DNA of 64,000 bases from Cytobacillus oceanisediminis (GTDB lineage: Bacteria > Bacillota > Bacilli > Bacillales > Cytobacillaceae), in assembly GCF_003182355.1 (NCBI RefSeq), contig NZ_QGTW01000011.1, positions 142,975 through 206,974 on the forward strand, written 5' to 3'. Of this stretch, positions 36,669 to 44,432 are shown piece by piece. Each line of letters opens with the position of its first letter. Position 1 is the stretch's first letter. The notes under the pieces were generated by a model. It had not been told where the DNA came from and made no database searches. It saw only the letters and a program-made list of their open reading frames with translations. The position numbers were made by a program, and so were the translations under genes.

Positions 36669-36808
36669 TGTAAACACTCCCCTAATGTTTTCCTTTCATT
36701 ATAACGCAATCTCCGACTAAGTTCATCAAATTAATATGAAAATTGTGACGTTTTAACGATTATATGTTATTTTAAAAGTAAATATGATTGTAAAGGGAAG
36801 GCATTTCT

Positions 36809-37048
36809 ATGCTTAAAAAATTATTAATATCATTATTTCGCTTATACCAAGTTGTTATTTCTCCGCTCAAGCCCCCTACATGCCGATTTTATCCGACATG
36901 TTCCCATTATGGGCTGGAATCTGTTAAACGGTTCGGTGCATTAAGAGGCGGCTGGCTTACAATAAAACGAATCCTCAAATGCCATCCCTTTCATCCGGGC
37001 GGGGTTGATCTTGTCCCTGAGGAATGGCCCGGGAAGAAAAAGGATTAA
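36809..37048 (+). CDS. ytjA: Membrane protein insertion efficiency factor YidD
   Basis: A 79-aa YidD-family protein. The conserved [20 protein letters not shown] core and the KCHPFHPGG motif near the C-terminus are diagnostic. It is a small inner-membrane-associated protein that helps YidC-dependent insertion in other bacteria. AAGGGAAGGCATTTCT precedes the ATG. Its stop overlaps that of convergent ytiB by 4 nt. Confidence 0.92.
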   Translation: MLKKLLISLFRLYQVVISPLKPPTCRFYPTCSHYGLESVKRFGALRGGWLTIKRILKCHPFHPGGVDLVPEEWPGKKKD

Positions 37049-37608
37049 GATTCGTATCCGTCCACTACCAAGTCGAGCTTACCTGTGCCTGGATGAATGA
37101 CTAGTCCGTGCACAGGCACATCCTTCGCCATTAATGGATGCTTTTTCACCATATGAACACTGTGCGCCACACTATCTTCTACATTTTCAAATCCTTTCAG
37201 CCAATCTTCGGCGGCAATTCCTGAATATGTCATCGTATCTAAAGCATCATCTGTAATGCCTCTTTCCTTCATACTGCTAACAACAGTATCAGCTTTCATC
37301 CCGCTCATTCCGCAATCACGATGGCCAATGACAAATACTTCTTTTGCTTGCAGCTGATATACGGCAACCAGGATACTTCTCATAATACTTCCAAAAGGAT
37401 GGGTGACTAGAGCGCCCGCATTTTTAATGATTTTCACATCACCGTTTCTAACATTCAGTGCTTTAGGAAGCAGCTCGACTAAACGTGTGTCCATGCACGT
37501 TAAAATGACCATTTTTTTATTAGGGAATTTTGTTGTTTCAAACTCTTCATACCTTTTTTCTTCAACAAACTGCTGATTATGGTTTAAGATTTCATCTAAA
37601 AGTTTCAA
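37045..37608 (-). CDS. ytiB: Beta-class carbonic anhydrase
   Basis: A 187-aa zinc enzyme interconverting CO2 and bicarbonate. Zinc ligands Cys38, His96 and Cys99 are in CMDTRLV and GHRDCG, with the Asp40-Arg42 dyad. The first in-frame codon is a GTG at 37617, but GGGAGTG is better spaced for the TTG at 37608, giving the B. subtilis YtiB length. Convergent with ytjA and sharing its stop-codon region, so no separate terminator fits between them. Confidence 0.9.
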   Translation of the reverse strand: MKLLDEILNHNQQFVEEKRYEEFETTKFPNKKMVILTCMDTRLVELLPKALNVRNGDVKIIKNAGALVTHPFGSIMRSILVAVYQLQAKEVFVIGHRDCGMSGMKADTVVSSMKERGITDDALDTMTYSGIAAEDWLKGFENVEDSVAHSVHMVKKHPLMAKDVPVHGLVIHPGTGKLDLVVDGYES

Positions 37609-37746
37609 TGGTATCACTCCCAGTCATATTTAGTATTGCTTTCAAGACCAGCAGCTGGCTAGGCTGCTATAATGGACATTTATACTGTCCATACTATATA
37701 GAGACTTTAACACATTAGCTATTAATTATTTAGCTTTGTTAAACTT

Positions 37747-37774
37747 CCTGTTGATTTCCGCTTCAATCAACAGG
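37747..37774. repeat. End-only (solo) copy of family A repeat
   Basis: CCTGTTGATT, eight bases and AATCAACAGG: exactly the two outer ends of the full-length copy at 39181-39315 joined with the interior missing. Confidence 0.7.
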
Positions 37775-37912
37775 GTGCTAAAATCAACAATGAGCTTTAA
37801 CTTAGCTAATATTAAAAAAGTCCCTCTTAACTATGATACAAAAAGCTGGGGCTTCAAACAAATTTTAACCCTTGCTTTTTGGCTGTATATTTTGTAAGAT
37901 TACTAAGTGAAA

Positions 37913-37965
37913 TCGTAATGATTACGTATTGAATTTTTTTATTAGATAAATCGTAATAAATACGT
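37913..37965. promoter_or_regulatory. Two Zur boxes upstream of the zinc-binding lipoprotein gene
   Basis: TCGTAATGATTACGT (37913-37927) and TCGTAATAAATACGT (37951-37965) match the Bacillus Zur box TCGTAATNATTACGA with one and two changes. They lie 64 and 26 nt before the start codon. Zur with zinc should repress the gene, so it should be induced by zinc shortage. Confidence 0.85.
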
Positions 37966-37990
37966 TTTAGGATGAGAGGAGAAAACATTC

Positions 37991-39079
37991 ATGAAAAAGG
38001 CAATTATTTTTTTAGCATTAAGCTTGATTCTTCTTTTATCAGGCTGTACAGATGAAAAGCCTGCCAAAGAAGAAGGGGATAATAATAAAGCGGCTGTTTA
38101 TACAACTGTCTATCCGCTACAATATTTTACAGAAAGAATTGGCGGAGAATTTATAGAAGCAAAAACGGTTTATCCTCCAGGGTCAGATGAACATACGTTT
38201 GAACCGTCTCAAACAGATATGATGAATTTGGCCGATTCAGATCTGTTTATTTTTGTCGGGCTTGGTCTTGAAGGGTTTGTGGAAAAAGCAAAAGAAACAT
38301 TGAAAAATGAGAACGTCACAATGGTCGCTGCAGGTGAGAATATTGAATTTGTTCATTCCGGAGAAGAGGACCACGATGCTGCACATGAAGAAGAAGGACA
38401 TTCAGATGATCATTCCGATGAGGCTGCACACGATGAAGAAGGACATTCAGATGATCATTCCGATGAGACTGCACACGATGAAGAAGGACATTCAGATGAT
38501 CATTCCGATGAGACTGCACACGATGAAGAAGGCAATGATGGCCACAACCATGGTGACATTGATCCGCATGTATGGCTTGATCCTTTCTATGCCAAAGAAA
38601 TGGCAGAATCGGTTAAAACTGCTTTAGCAGATCAGATGCCTGAACATGAAGAACAATTTGAAAAAAATTATCAGGAACTTGCACAGGAGCTAGATGACCT
38701 TCACAATGACTTCGAGCAAACTGTTCAGAATGCAAAGCATAAAGAAATCATTGTTTCCCATGCAGCATACGGCTATTGGGAAGAACGTTACGGTTTAGAT
38801 CAAATTAGTGTTGCCGGGTTAAACTCATCCAATGAACCAACCCAAAAGGAATTGCAGAAAGTTATTTCTGAAGCAAAAGAGCACGACTTAAAATACGTAT
38901 TTTTTGAACAGAATGTCAGCTCTAGACTGACTGAAATTCTTCAAAAAGAAATCGGTGCCCAGCCTTTAATGCTTCATAACTTATCCGTCTTAACGGAAGA
39001 GGACATAGAAAATAAACAGACTTATTTTACTCTTATGAGAGAAAATCTTGCATCACTTGAAAAAGCATTAAATGAATAG
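37991..39079 (+). CDS. Zinc ABC transporter substrate-binding lipoprotein (ZnuA/AdcA type)
   Basis: A 362-aa cluster A-I binding lipoprotein; lipobox LLSGC with Cys19. Zinc-site regions are PLQYFTERIGG with PPGSDEHTFEP, then DPHVWLDP, VSHAAYGYWEERYG and the late Asp/Glu region. Between the first two histidine motifs lies a long His/Asp/Glu-rich loop (about residues 117-185) made of three 15-residue repeats plus a partial fourth. AGGAGAAAACATTC precedes the ATG, after two Zur boxes. No partner ATPase or permease gene adjoins it, so it must use one encoded elsewhere. Terminator follows. Confidence 0.92.
   Translation: MKKAIIFLALSLILLLSGCTDEKPAKEEGDNNKAAVYTTVYPLQYFTERIGGEFIEAKTVYPPGSDEHTFEPSQTDMMNLADSDLFIFVGLGLEGFVEKAKETLKNENVTMVAAGENIEFVHSGEEDHDAAHEEEGHSDDHSDEAAHDEEGHSDDHSDETAHDEEGHSDDHSDETAHDEEGNDGHNHGDIDPHVWLDPFYAKEMAESVKTALADQMPEHEEQFEKNYQELAQELDDLHNDFEQTVQNAKHKEIIVSHAAYGYWEERYGLDQISVAGLNSSNEPTQKELQKVISEAKEHDLKYVFFEQNVSSRLTEILQKEIGAQPLMLHNLSVLTEEDIENKQTYFTLMRENLASLEKALNE
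38378..38533 (+). repeat. In-frame 45-bp tandem repeat inside the zinc-binding protein gene
   Basis: Copies start at 38378, 38423 and 38468, with a partial one at 38513. They encode AAHDEEGHSDDHSDE with minor changes (AAHEEE in the first, TAHDEE in the third). Near identity at DNA level indicates recent expansion. Confidence 0.92.
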
Positions 39080-39108
39080 TTTTAAATATACCTTCCAACT
39101 TGGGGTGT

Positions 39109-39160
39109 TTCAGACTGTATACAAACTCGATGAAAATCGGGTTTGCCTACGGTCTTTTTT
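39109..39160 (+). terminator. Terminator of the zinc-binding protein gene
   Basis: CAAACTCGAT, GAAA loop, ATCGGGTTTG, flanked by GACTGTA / TACGGTC, then TTTTTTT. Confidence 0.85.
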
Positions 39161-39180
39161 TAGTCCGTCTGTGAAATGGG

Positions 39181-39315
39181 CCTGTTGATTTCCGTTCCAG
39201 GTGCTCAGCGAACGTGGGCGGCCCGGGGAAGCCTCCTCGTCGCTTCGCTCCTGCGGGGTCTCCCCTGACCCTTGCTCCCGCAGGAGTCTTCGCACCTTCC
39301 ACTCCAATCAACAGG
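39181..39315. repeat. Dispersed intergenic repeat (family A), full copy
   Basis: Ends CCTGTTGATTTCCG and CCAATCAACAGG are inverted repeats. Interior landmarks: GTGCTCAGCGAAC, GGAAGCCTCCTCGTCGC, CTGCGGGGTCTCCCC, CCCGCAGGAGTCTTCGC. This repeat type is common in Bacillaceae intergenic DNA as I recall it. No coding capacity. Confidence 0.8.
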
Positions 39316-39382
39316 ATTTTAAAATAAATGTGGCAGTAGAATCAAGCCTATTTTTAAATAGATCTGTATAACGCTTGAGGTG

Positions 39383-39510
39383 ATGAATATGCTTTCAAAA
39401 AACAATCCGATTCAACGAGACTAACTGGAGATGGTTGCTTTAGACCATCTGGTCCACAAGACCACTTAGTCCGGAGGATGATACCTCCCAACTTGGGAGA
39501 TTTTTTTATT
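39383..39510 (+). promoter_or_regulatory. Attenuator-like leader: short peptide, alternative hairpins, terminator
   Basis: A 13-codon frame, MNMLSKNNPIQRD, starts at 39383 behind TTGAGG and stops at 39424. Next come AGATGGT/ACCATCT (39429-39450) and TGGTC/GACCA (39450-39464), while GACCA/TGGTC (39443-39454) forms a competing hairpin. GGAGG (39473) can pair with CCTCC (39484-39488), which overlaps the 5' arm of the terminator CTCCC/GGGAG with seven Ts (39485-39506). This is the logic of an attenuator. No gene follows closely; the next is the DUF1540 gene at 39851. Confidence 0.55.
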
Positions 39511-39548
39511 CCCTTGGCATTGTAAAAGCTCATTGTATTTAAGCAACT

Positions 39549-39640
39549 TGTTGATTAGAGCGGAAGGCGAAAGCGCATTCGCATTTCTTTCGTGCAGCGT
39601 TTATTCCAGGTACATATTCGAAGTCTCCGGGAGAACGAGT
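39549..39640. repeat. Family A repeat, left-end fragment
   Basis: GTTGATTAGAGCGGAAGGCG is the family A left end; GTCTCCGGGAGAACGAGTCA resembles the interior. The other end is lost. 39640-39780 shows no further recognisable structure or gene. Confidence 0.55.
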
Positions 39641-39780
39641 CAAAGGGCGGCCTCACTTGCTCATCATACGCATGGGACCGTTGGATCACCAGCTGACCGC
39701 TGAACCAAAGACCCAACCTAACATTCCCTGCAAATGCCATGACTTAATGCCCGCACCCTGCAGAAAATAAAAAAGACCTT

Positions 39781-39812
39781 GGTACCAGGTACCACCCGAA
39801 TTTTGTCGAATT
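39781..39812. repeat. GGTACC..CGAATTTTGTCGAA repeat, left copy
   Basis: GGTACCAGGTACCACC, then CGAATTTTGTCGAA. It is nearly the same as the copy at 40014-40041 on the other side of the DUF1540 gene. Confidence 0.75.
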
Positions 39813-39850
39813 TCGGTTTTGGTCGGAAATTAGCTAAGGAGTGATGGGCA

Positions 39851-40009
39851 ATGGCTAAAGACGTTTTATGTGAAGTAAATAACTGTGCGTTCTGGGCTGA
39901 CGGAAACCTCTGCAGCGCTGACAAAATTTACGTGGTCAGCCACAAAGGTGAAACAGCAGACAACAGCAGGGAAACCGACTGCAAAACCTTCGAACCGCAC
40001 GACCTTTAA
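39851..40009 (+). CDS. DUF1540 domain protein
   Basis: A 52-aa cysteine-rich protein starting MAKDVLCEVNNCAFW. Four cysteines in CEVNNC, NLCSAD and ETDCKTFEP give the DUF1540 pattern, thought to bind metal; the family is common in spore-formers and has no firm function. AAGGAGTGATGGGCA precedes the ATG. The gene is framed by two direct copies of a short repeat and followed by a hairpin terminator. Confidence 0.82.
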   Translation: MAKDVLCEVNNCAFWADGNLCSADKIYVVSHKGETADNSRETDCKTFEPHDL

Positions 40010-40013
40010 TTGG

Positions 40014-40041
40014 TGCCAGGCACCGCCCGAATTTTGTCGAA
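40014..40041. repeat. GGTGCC..CGAATTTTGTCGAA repeat, right copy
   Basis: GGTGCCAGGCACCGCC, then CGAATTTTGTCGAA, in the same orientation as the copy at 39781. A related GGTGCCTGG segment forms part of the terminator at 40098. Confidence 0.75.
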
Positions 40042-40097
40042 TGCAGGCGTGCCATCGCGTTAACAATTTTATAATGGTAAGTAGTTAACCATAATTA

Positions 40098-40131
40098 AAG
40101 CGGTGCCTGGTACTAGGCATCGCTTTTTTTG
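40098..40131 (+). terminator. Terminator of the DUF1540 gene
   Basis: AAGCGGTGCCT and AGGCATCGCTTTTTTT around a 6-base loop. Confidence 0.85.
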
Positions 40132-40170
40132 AAAGACAATGTTAAAGATCAATACTGATTTTGACCCTTT

Positions 40171-40192
40171 GTTGATTGAAGCGGAAATCAAC
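40171..40192. repeat. End-only copy of family A repeat
   Basis: GTTGATTGAAGCGGAAATCAAC: the two family A ends fused with nothing between. The sequence to 40300 shows no gene. Confidence 0.65.
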
Positions 40193-40304
40193 TGGCAAGT
40201 TTAACACATCTTTTGAAAAAGTTCGGTATCTTTTTATAAAAAGTGTTTAAGACAAATGTCACCGGGAATGTATAGAATAACAACAACTTACAGGAGTGAT
40301 AAAT

Positions 40305-40412
40305 ATGTTATCAACAGTTATCATGCTTGGAGCTGCGTTCGCCGCTGCTGCTGGATTAAGCTCCTTCGCGATTAAAGAGGATTCATTTATTAAAGACGAA
40401 ATTACTCAATAA
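40305..40412 (+). CDS. 35-residue membrane peptide
   Basis: ATG at 40305 follows CAGGAGTGATAAAT and opens a 35-codon frame: a hydrophobic, alanine-rich helix (MLSTVIMLGAAFAAAAGLSS) and an acidic tail KEDSFIKDEITQ. A strong terminator starts 12 nt after the stop. A good ribosome site plus a terminator support a real small gene. Family not recognised. Confidence 0.65.
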   Translation: MLSTVIMLGAAFAAAAGLSSFAIKEDSFIKDEITQ

Positions 40413-40423
40413 TTTAAGATAAA

Positions 40424-40452
40424 AGACGCTGCGGAAGCGTCTATTTTTTTTG
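40424..40452 (+). terminator. Terminator of the 35-aa peptide gene
   Basis: AGACGCT, GCGGA, AGCGTCT, then ATTTTTTTT. Confidence 0.85.
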
Positions 40453-40582
40453 TGAAAAATATCCTCTTTCCAGCTGAAAAAAAGTGTAGCTACTGCGATA
40501 CACGTTCACAAAACCGCAATAAATAGATCATTAACAATGCTATTATTAACACTATAATAAAAATAGAAAATAATAAAAGTAG

Positions 40583-40786
40583 GTGCCTGTTTTGACTTTT
40601 GCCATTGTTCTCGTCATATTAATTCTTATTGCTGCTGTCATTTTTACATTATCATTAACAGGAAAAAGCGATGATGGCTATTCCAGTTCCACTAAAAAAA
40701 ACACCGCAAACCTGACCTATATTTATATCATTGCTATTTTTCTATCCGTTATAGCCCTGGCTGTCTATATTTATTTTTTTACTTAG
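40583..40786 (+). CDS. Small two-helix membrane protein of unknown function
   Basis: Up to 67 aa, with membrane helices at about residues 5-25 and 45-65 and a short polar Ser/Lys/Thr loop between them. The first codon is GTG at 40583 with little ribosome site; a TTG at 40592 after AGTAGGTG is an alternative. The family is not recognised. It is convergent with menC and shares its terminator. Confidence 0.6.
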   Translation: MPVLTFAIVLVILILIAAVIFTLSLTGKSDDGYSSSTKKNTANLTYIYIIAIFLSVIALAVYIYFFT

Positions 40787-40793
40787 CCGTATT

Positions 40794-40835
40794 AAAAAAG
40801 CAGTTCCGCCCTCAAAAGCGGAACTGCTTTTTACT
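40794..40835. terminator. Convergent terminator before menC end
   Basis: AAAAGCAGTTCCGC and GCGGAACTGCTTTTT, a 13-bp stem with runs on both sides. It ends the men operon. Confidence 0.92.
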
Positions 40836-41942
40836 TTAAAACGCAAAGGTTTCTTTTGATACTAAAACTTCCTTTAACCTCTTCTTATTAATTTCAAAGC
40901 CAATCCCTGGCCTGGAAGGAACCTCTATCATTCCTTTTTCCACCGTCACTTCAGGAAAAACAATGTCTTCCTCCCAATACCGGCTTGATGCTGAAATATC
41001 GCCAGGAATCGTAAAACCCTCCATCGAAGCGAGTGCGATGTTATGCGCTCTGGAAATTCCAAACTCCAGCATCCCTCCGCACCAGACTTGTATCCCTTTT
41101 TCCAGACAGTAGTCATGAATTTTCTTGGCGGTACCCAGTCCGCCAACTCGTCCGATTTTTATATTGATCACTTTACAGCTGCCCAATTCTATTGCACGGC
41201 GGGCATCATTAAATGTCACAATGCTTTCATCCAGGCAAATCGGTGTTTTTAGCTCTTTCTGCAGTTTGGCATGGTCGACTATATCATCGTGTTCCAGCGG
41301 CTGTTCAATCATCAGCAGCCCGAAATCATCAAGCCTTTTTAAATGGTTAATATGATTTAATGTATAAGCTGAATTTGCGTCTGCCATCAATGGCAGCTCC
41401 GGAAAATGACGGCGAATATCCGAAAGAAACTCAAAGTCATTTTCCGGACTGATTTTGATTTTCACCCTTTGGTAGCCATCTTCAAGGTAAGTCTCGATTT
41501 GTCTTCTTACCTCTGCCTTTGTATTTGCCCCGACCACTACTCCGGAAGGAATTTTCTCCTGGGTTCCGCCAATGAACCTGGACAGTGAAATTTCTTCTTT
41601 TTTGGAAGCCAAATCCCATAAGGCAGTTTCCAATGCAGCCTTCGCCATCTGATTTCTTTTAAAAGTGTCAAATAAAGGGCCTGCTTCTGAAGGATGGTTT
41701 AAGTCTGCCTTCCTCAATATCGGAATAAGAAAATCCTTCAGCATATGATAGCTCGTTTCAACCGTTTCCTCTGTATACCATGGCGAAGAAAATGCTACTC
41801 CTTCCCCATAGCCTTTCAGGCCCTCTCTATCCGTCACTTCAACAATGATCCCTTCTCTATCTTCCACTGTACCCAAATGGGTGGAAAAGGGAGTCCTCAT
41901 TGGCATGGTTATTTTATATAATGTGATTAATTTAATATCCAT
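40836..41942 (-). CDS. menC: o-Succinylbenzoate synthase
   Basis: A 368-aa enolase-superfamily enzyme dehydrating SHCHC to o-succinylbenzoate in menaquinone synthesis. The catalytic Lys motif is VKIKISPEND, metal ligands appear in LMADANSAY, LMIEQPLEHDD and CLDESI, and the second Lys in VINIKIGRVGG. The start lies 2 nt after the menE stop, so it is the last gene of the men operon. Relatives can also racemise N-acylamino acids, but context decides. Confidence 0.95.
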   Translation of the reverse strand: MDIKLITLYKITMPMRTPFSTHLGTVEDREGIIVEVTDREGLKGYGEGVAFSSPWYTEETVETSYHMLKDFLIPILRKADLNHPSEAGPLFDTFKRNQMAKAALETALWDLASKKEEISLSRFIGGTQEKIPSGVVVGANTKAEVRRQIETYLEDGYQRVKIKISPENDFEFLSDIRRHFPELPLMADANSAYTLNHINHLKRLDDFGLLMIEQPLEHDDIVDHAKLQKELKTPICLDESIVTFNDARRAIELGSCKVINIKIGRVGGLGTAKKIHDYCLEKGIQVWCGGMLEFGISRAHNIALASMEGFTIPGDISASSRYWEEDIVFPEVTVEKGMIEVPSRPGIGFEINKKRLKEVLVSKETFAF

Positions 41943-41944
41943 GC

Positions 41945-43432
41945 CTATTTGCCACTTTCCTTAAGTAAAGCCCGGAGCTTTCTTCTTAAGATCTTCTTAG
42001 ACGCATTTCTTGGAATTTCATCAATTTGCAAAATTCTTTTTGGAACTTTATATTTTGCAAGTTTTCCCAAGCAATATTGTGTTATTTCCTCTTCATCTAA
42101 CCCCTCTCCCGCAACAAAGGCAACAGGGACTTCCCCCCAAACATCGTCCTTCATGCCAATAACACCTGCATCTGCAATGCCTGGATGGGAAACTAATACA
42201 CCTTCGATTTCGGCGGGGTAAATATTCTCCCCGCCAGAAATAATTAAGTCAGAACGCCGGTCAAGGACATATAAGAATCCTTCAGCATCCAGATATCCAA
42301 TATCTCCAGTTGAAAGCCAGCCGTCCTTAATTCTTTTAGAAGTTTCCTCTTCCCGATTCAAGTAACCCTTCGTCACATTCGGGCCTTTTACAAGGATTTC
42401 TCCCGCTTCGTCCGGTTTCGCATTTTGCCCATTTACAGCAACAATTTTAAGCTGAGAAGGAAACAGGGGCTTTCCGGCAGAACCCAGTTTGCTAAAGCTG
42501 TATTCCGGAGCAAGCGTAACAATTTGTGAAGAGGTTTCCGTCATCCCGTATGTTTGATATACCGGGATATCTTTCGCTTTACAAATCTCGAGCAAGGATT
42601 TAGCTGCAGGGCCTCCTCCTAAAAGCATGCACCGGAAAAAATCCGGAAGCTTTTCTTCTCGAAGTTCGTCAGCTATCCTTGATAGCATCGTACTTACGAC
42701 AGACATAATCGTAACTTTTCCGCTATGGATTGCCTCAATTGCCTTTTTCTCATCAAATGATTCAAAAAGAACTATTTTCATGCCATAAACGATGCTTCGC
42801 ATAAGAATTGAATATCCGCTAATATGAAAGAGGGGAACCGTGCACAGCCAGCTGTCGTTTTCACTTAATCCAAGATTAAGTGCAGAGCCAATCGCACTCC
42901 ACCAATGGTTCCCATATGTTTGCAGGACACCTTTTGGGTTTCCCGTTGTTCCCGACGTATACATGACCGTGCACACTTCATCAAGACTTATCTCTTCGGC
43001 AATTTCAGGATCGGTGTAAGAACACTCAAATAAACTTTCCTTATGAATGGCTGATACAGCTGGTAAGGATTTGGTGATATTTTGACTTACCTCTTCAAAG
43101 GCCCTTTCAGTTAACAGGTAAGCTGATTGCGAATCATTCATCTGCCATATCAATTCTTCAGCTGTCAGCCTGTTATTCAATATAACCGCCTTTACGTCAA
43201 TCAGCTGTAAGGCCAAAAGAATAAACGCTGTATCAACATGATTACGGAGCAGCACGGCTGCGTACTGTCCTCTTTGTAATTCCAAGGCTTGCAAGTGCCC
43301 TGCAATGGTATAAGCCCGTTTAAATACTTCTGAAAAGGAATAGGTTACGCCTGAAAAATGAATGGCAGGACGTTCGGGGGTTAAAAAGGCTCTTTTAAGA
43401 AGAAAGTTAGGCATTATCTGCGTTTCAATCAT
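41945..43432 (-). CDS. menE: o-Succinylbenzoate-CoA ligase
   Basis: A 495-aa acyl-CoA synthetase activating o-succinylbenzoate with ATP and CoA. The AMP-binding motif YTSGTTGNPKGV, the YGMTETSS motif, WLSTGDIGYLDAEGFLYVLDR and the C-terminal Lys in PRNASKKILRRKL are intact. The frame opens two codons earlier at GTG; ATG at 43432 has GGGGTG before it. A hairpin terminator at 43456-43491 lies between menB and this gene, so its level may be set by read-through. Confidence 0.94.
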   Translation of the reverse strand: MIETQIMPNFLLKRAFLTPERPAIHFSGVTYSFSEVFKRAYTIAGHLQALELQRGQYAAVLLRNHVDTAFILLALQLIDVKAVILNNRLTAEELIWQMNDSQSAYLLTERAFEEVSQNITKSLPAVSAIHKESLFECSYTDPEIAEEISLDEVCTVMYTSGTTGNPKGVLQTYGNHWWSAIGSALNLGLSENDSWLCTVPLFHISGYSILMRSIVYGMKIVLFESFDEKKAIEAIHSGKVTIMSVVSTMLSRIADELREEKLPDFFRCMLLGGGPAAKSLLEICKAKDIPVYQTYGMTETSSQIVTLAPEYSFSKLGSAGKPLFPSQLKIVAVNGQNAKPDEAGEILVKGPNVTKGYLNREEETSKRIKDGWLSTGDIGYLDAEGFLYVLDRRSDLIISGGENIYPAEIEGVLVSHPGIADAGVIGMKDDVWGEVPVAFVAGEGLDEEEITQYCLGKLAKYKVPKRILQIDEIPRNASKKILRRKLRALLKESGK

Positions 43433-43455
43433 AAACACCCCATTTTTATGGTATA

Positions 43456-43491
43456 TATAAAAACAGCCTGATGGAACAAGCCATCAAGCTG
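43456..43491 (-). terminator. Terminator or attenuator between menB and menE
   Basis: Minus strand CAGCTTGATGG, six bases and CCATCAGGCTG, then TTTTTATA. It sits inside the men operon. Confidence 0.75.
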
Positions 43492-43512
43492 CTGAAAATT
43501 TTTCCGTTTCAA

Positions 43513-44334
43513 TCAAGGAAAACGAGGGAACTGGCCGAAGTCCGGCTTGCGTTTTTCTTTGAAGGCATCGCGGCCTTCTTTAGCCTCGTCAGTTGTATAG
43601 TAAAGAAGTGTTGCATCTCCGGCAAATTGCTGGATTCCTGCAAGTCCATCAGTGTCAGCATTGAAAGCAGCCTTCAAGAAGCGGATAGCTGTTGGGCTCT
43701 TTTCAAGAATTTCTTCACACCATTGAATTGTTTCCTCTTCCACTTTTTCCAATGGCACAACTGTATTGACAAGTCCCATGTCCAAAGCTTCCTGAGCGCC
43801 ATACTGGCGGCACAAATACCAAATTTCGCGGGCTTTCTTATGTCCGACGATTCTTGCAAGATAGCCTGAACCATATCCGGCATCAAAGCTTCCAACTTTA
43901 GGGCCAGTTTGTCCGAACACAGCGTTATCGGCTGCGATTGTTAAGTCACATACGATGTGAAGAACATGTCCTCCGCCGATTGCATAGCCTTTTACCATTG
44001 CAATAACAGGCTTAGGAATTACACGGATTAAGCGCTGCAGGTCAAGAACATTTAAACGAGGGATCTGGTCATCGCCTACATATCCTCCATGTCCCCTTAC
44101 AGACTGGTCTCCGCCTGAACAAAACGCTTTGTCTCCGGCACCAGTAAGGACGATGACACCAACATTCTCATCATCGCGCGCATAAGCAAACGCATCAATC
44201 AATTCCATTACGGTCCTTGGTGTAAAAGCATTGTGGACTTGCGGTCTATTAATCGTAATCTTGGCAATTCCATTGTATGTTTCATATAAAATTTCTTCGT
44301 ATTGTTTTCCTGCAACCCATTCTACTGCTGACAT
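43513..44334 (-). CDS. menB: 1,4-Dihydroxy-2-naphthoyl-CoA synthase
   Basis: A 273-aa crotonase-fold enzyme closing the naphthalene ring from o-succinylbenzoyl-CoA. Oxyanion-hole regions [15 protein letters not shown] and [19 protein letters not shown] and the [14 protein letters not shown] segment are typical of MenB. AAGGAGGATTCTTGA precedes the ATG. There is a 98-nt gap to menH upstream without a clear terminator. Confidence 0.96.
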   Translation of the reverse strand: MSAVEWVAGKQYEEILYETYNGIAKITINRPQVHNAFTPRTVMELIDAFAYARDDENVGVIVLTGAGDKAFCSGGDQSVRGHGGYVGDDQIPRLNVLDLQRLIRVIPKPVIAMVKGYAIGGGHVLHIVCDLTIAADNAVFGQTGPKVGSFDAGYGSGYLARIVGHKKAREIWYLCRQYGAQEALDMGLVNTVVPLEKVEEETIQWCEEILEKSPTAIRFLKAAFNADTDGLAGIQQFAGDATLLYYTTDEAKEGRDAFKEKRKPDFGQFPRFP

Positions 44335-44432
44335 TCAAGAATCCTCCTTATGTATTAAATAATTCGCGTTTTTTGACGCACCCTTCTTCTGCATAATGTG
44401 ACAGGTTCCTGCTTATAAAAGCAGGCTTGCCA

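Noticed and set aside
39110..39307. 65-aa minus-strand frame with GSGETPQERSDEEASPGRP
   Set aside because: Typical false protein read from the family A repeat.
39181..39315. Family A repeat considered as an insertion sequence
   Set aside because: No transposase frame and no clear target duplication; at most a non-autonomous element.
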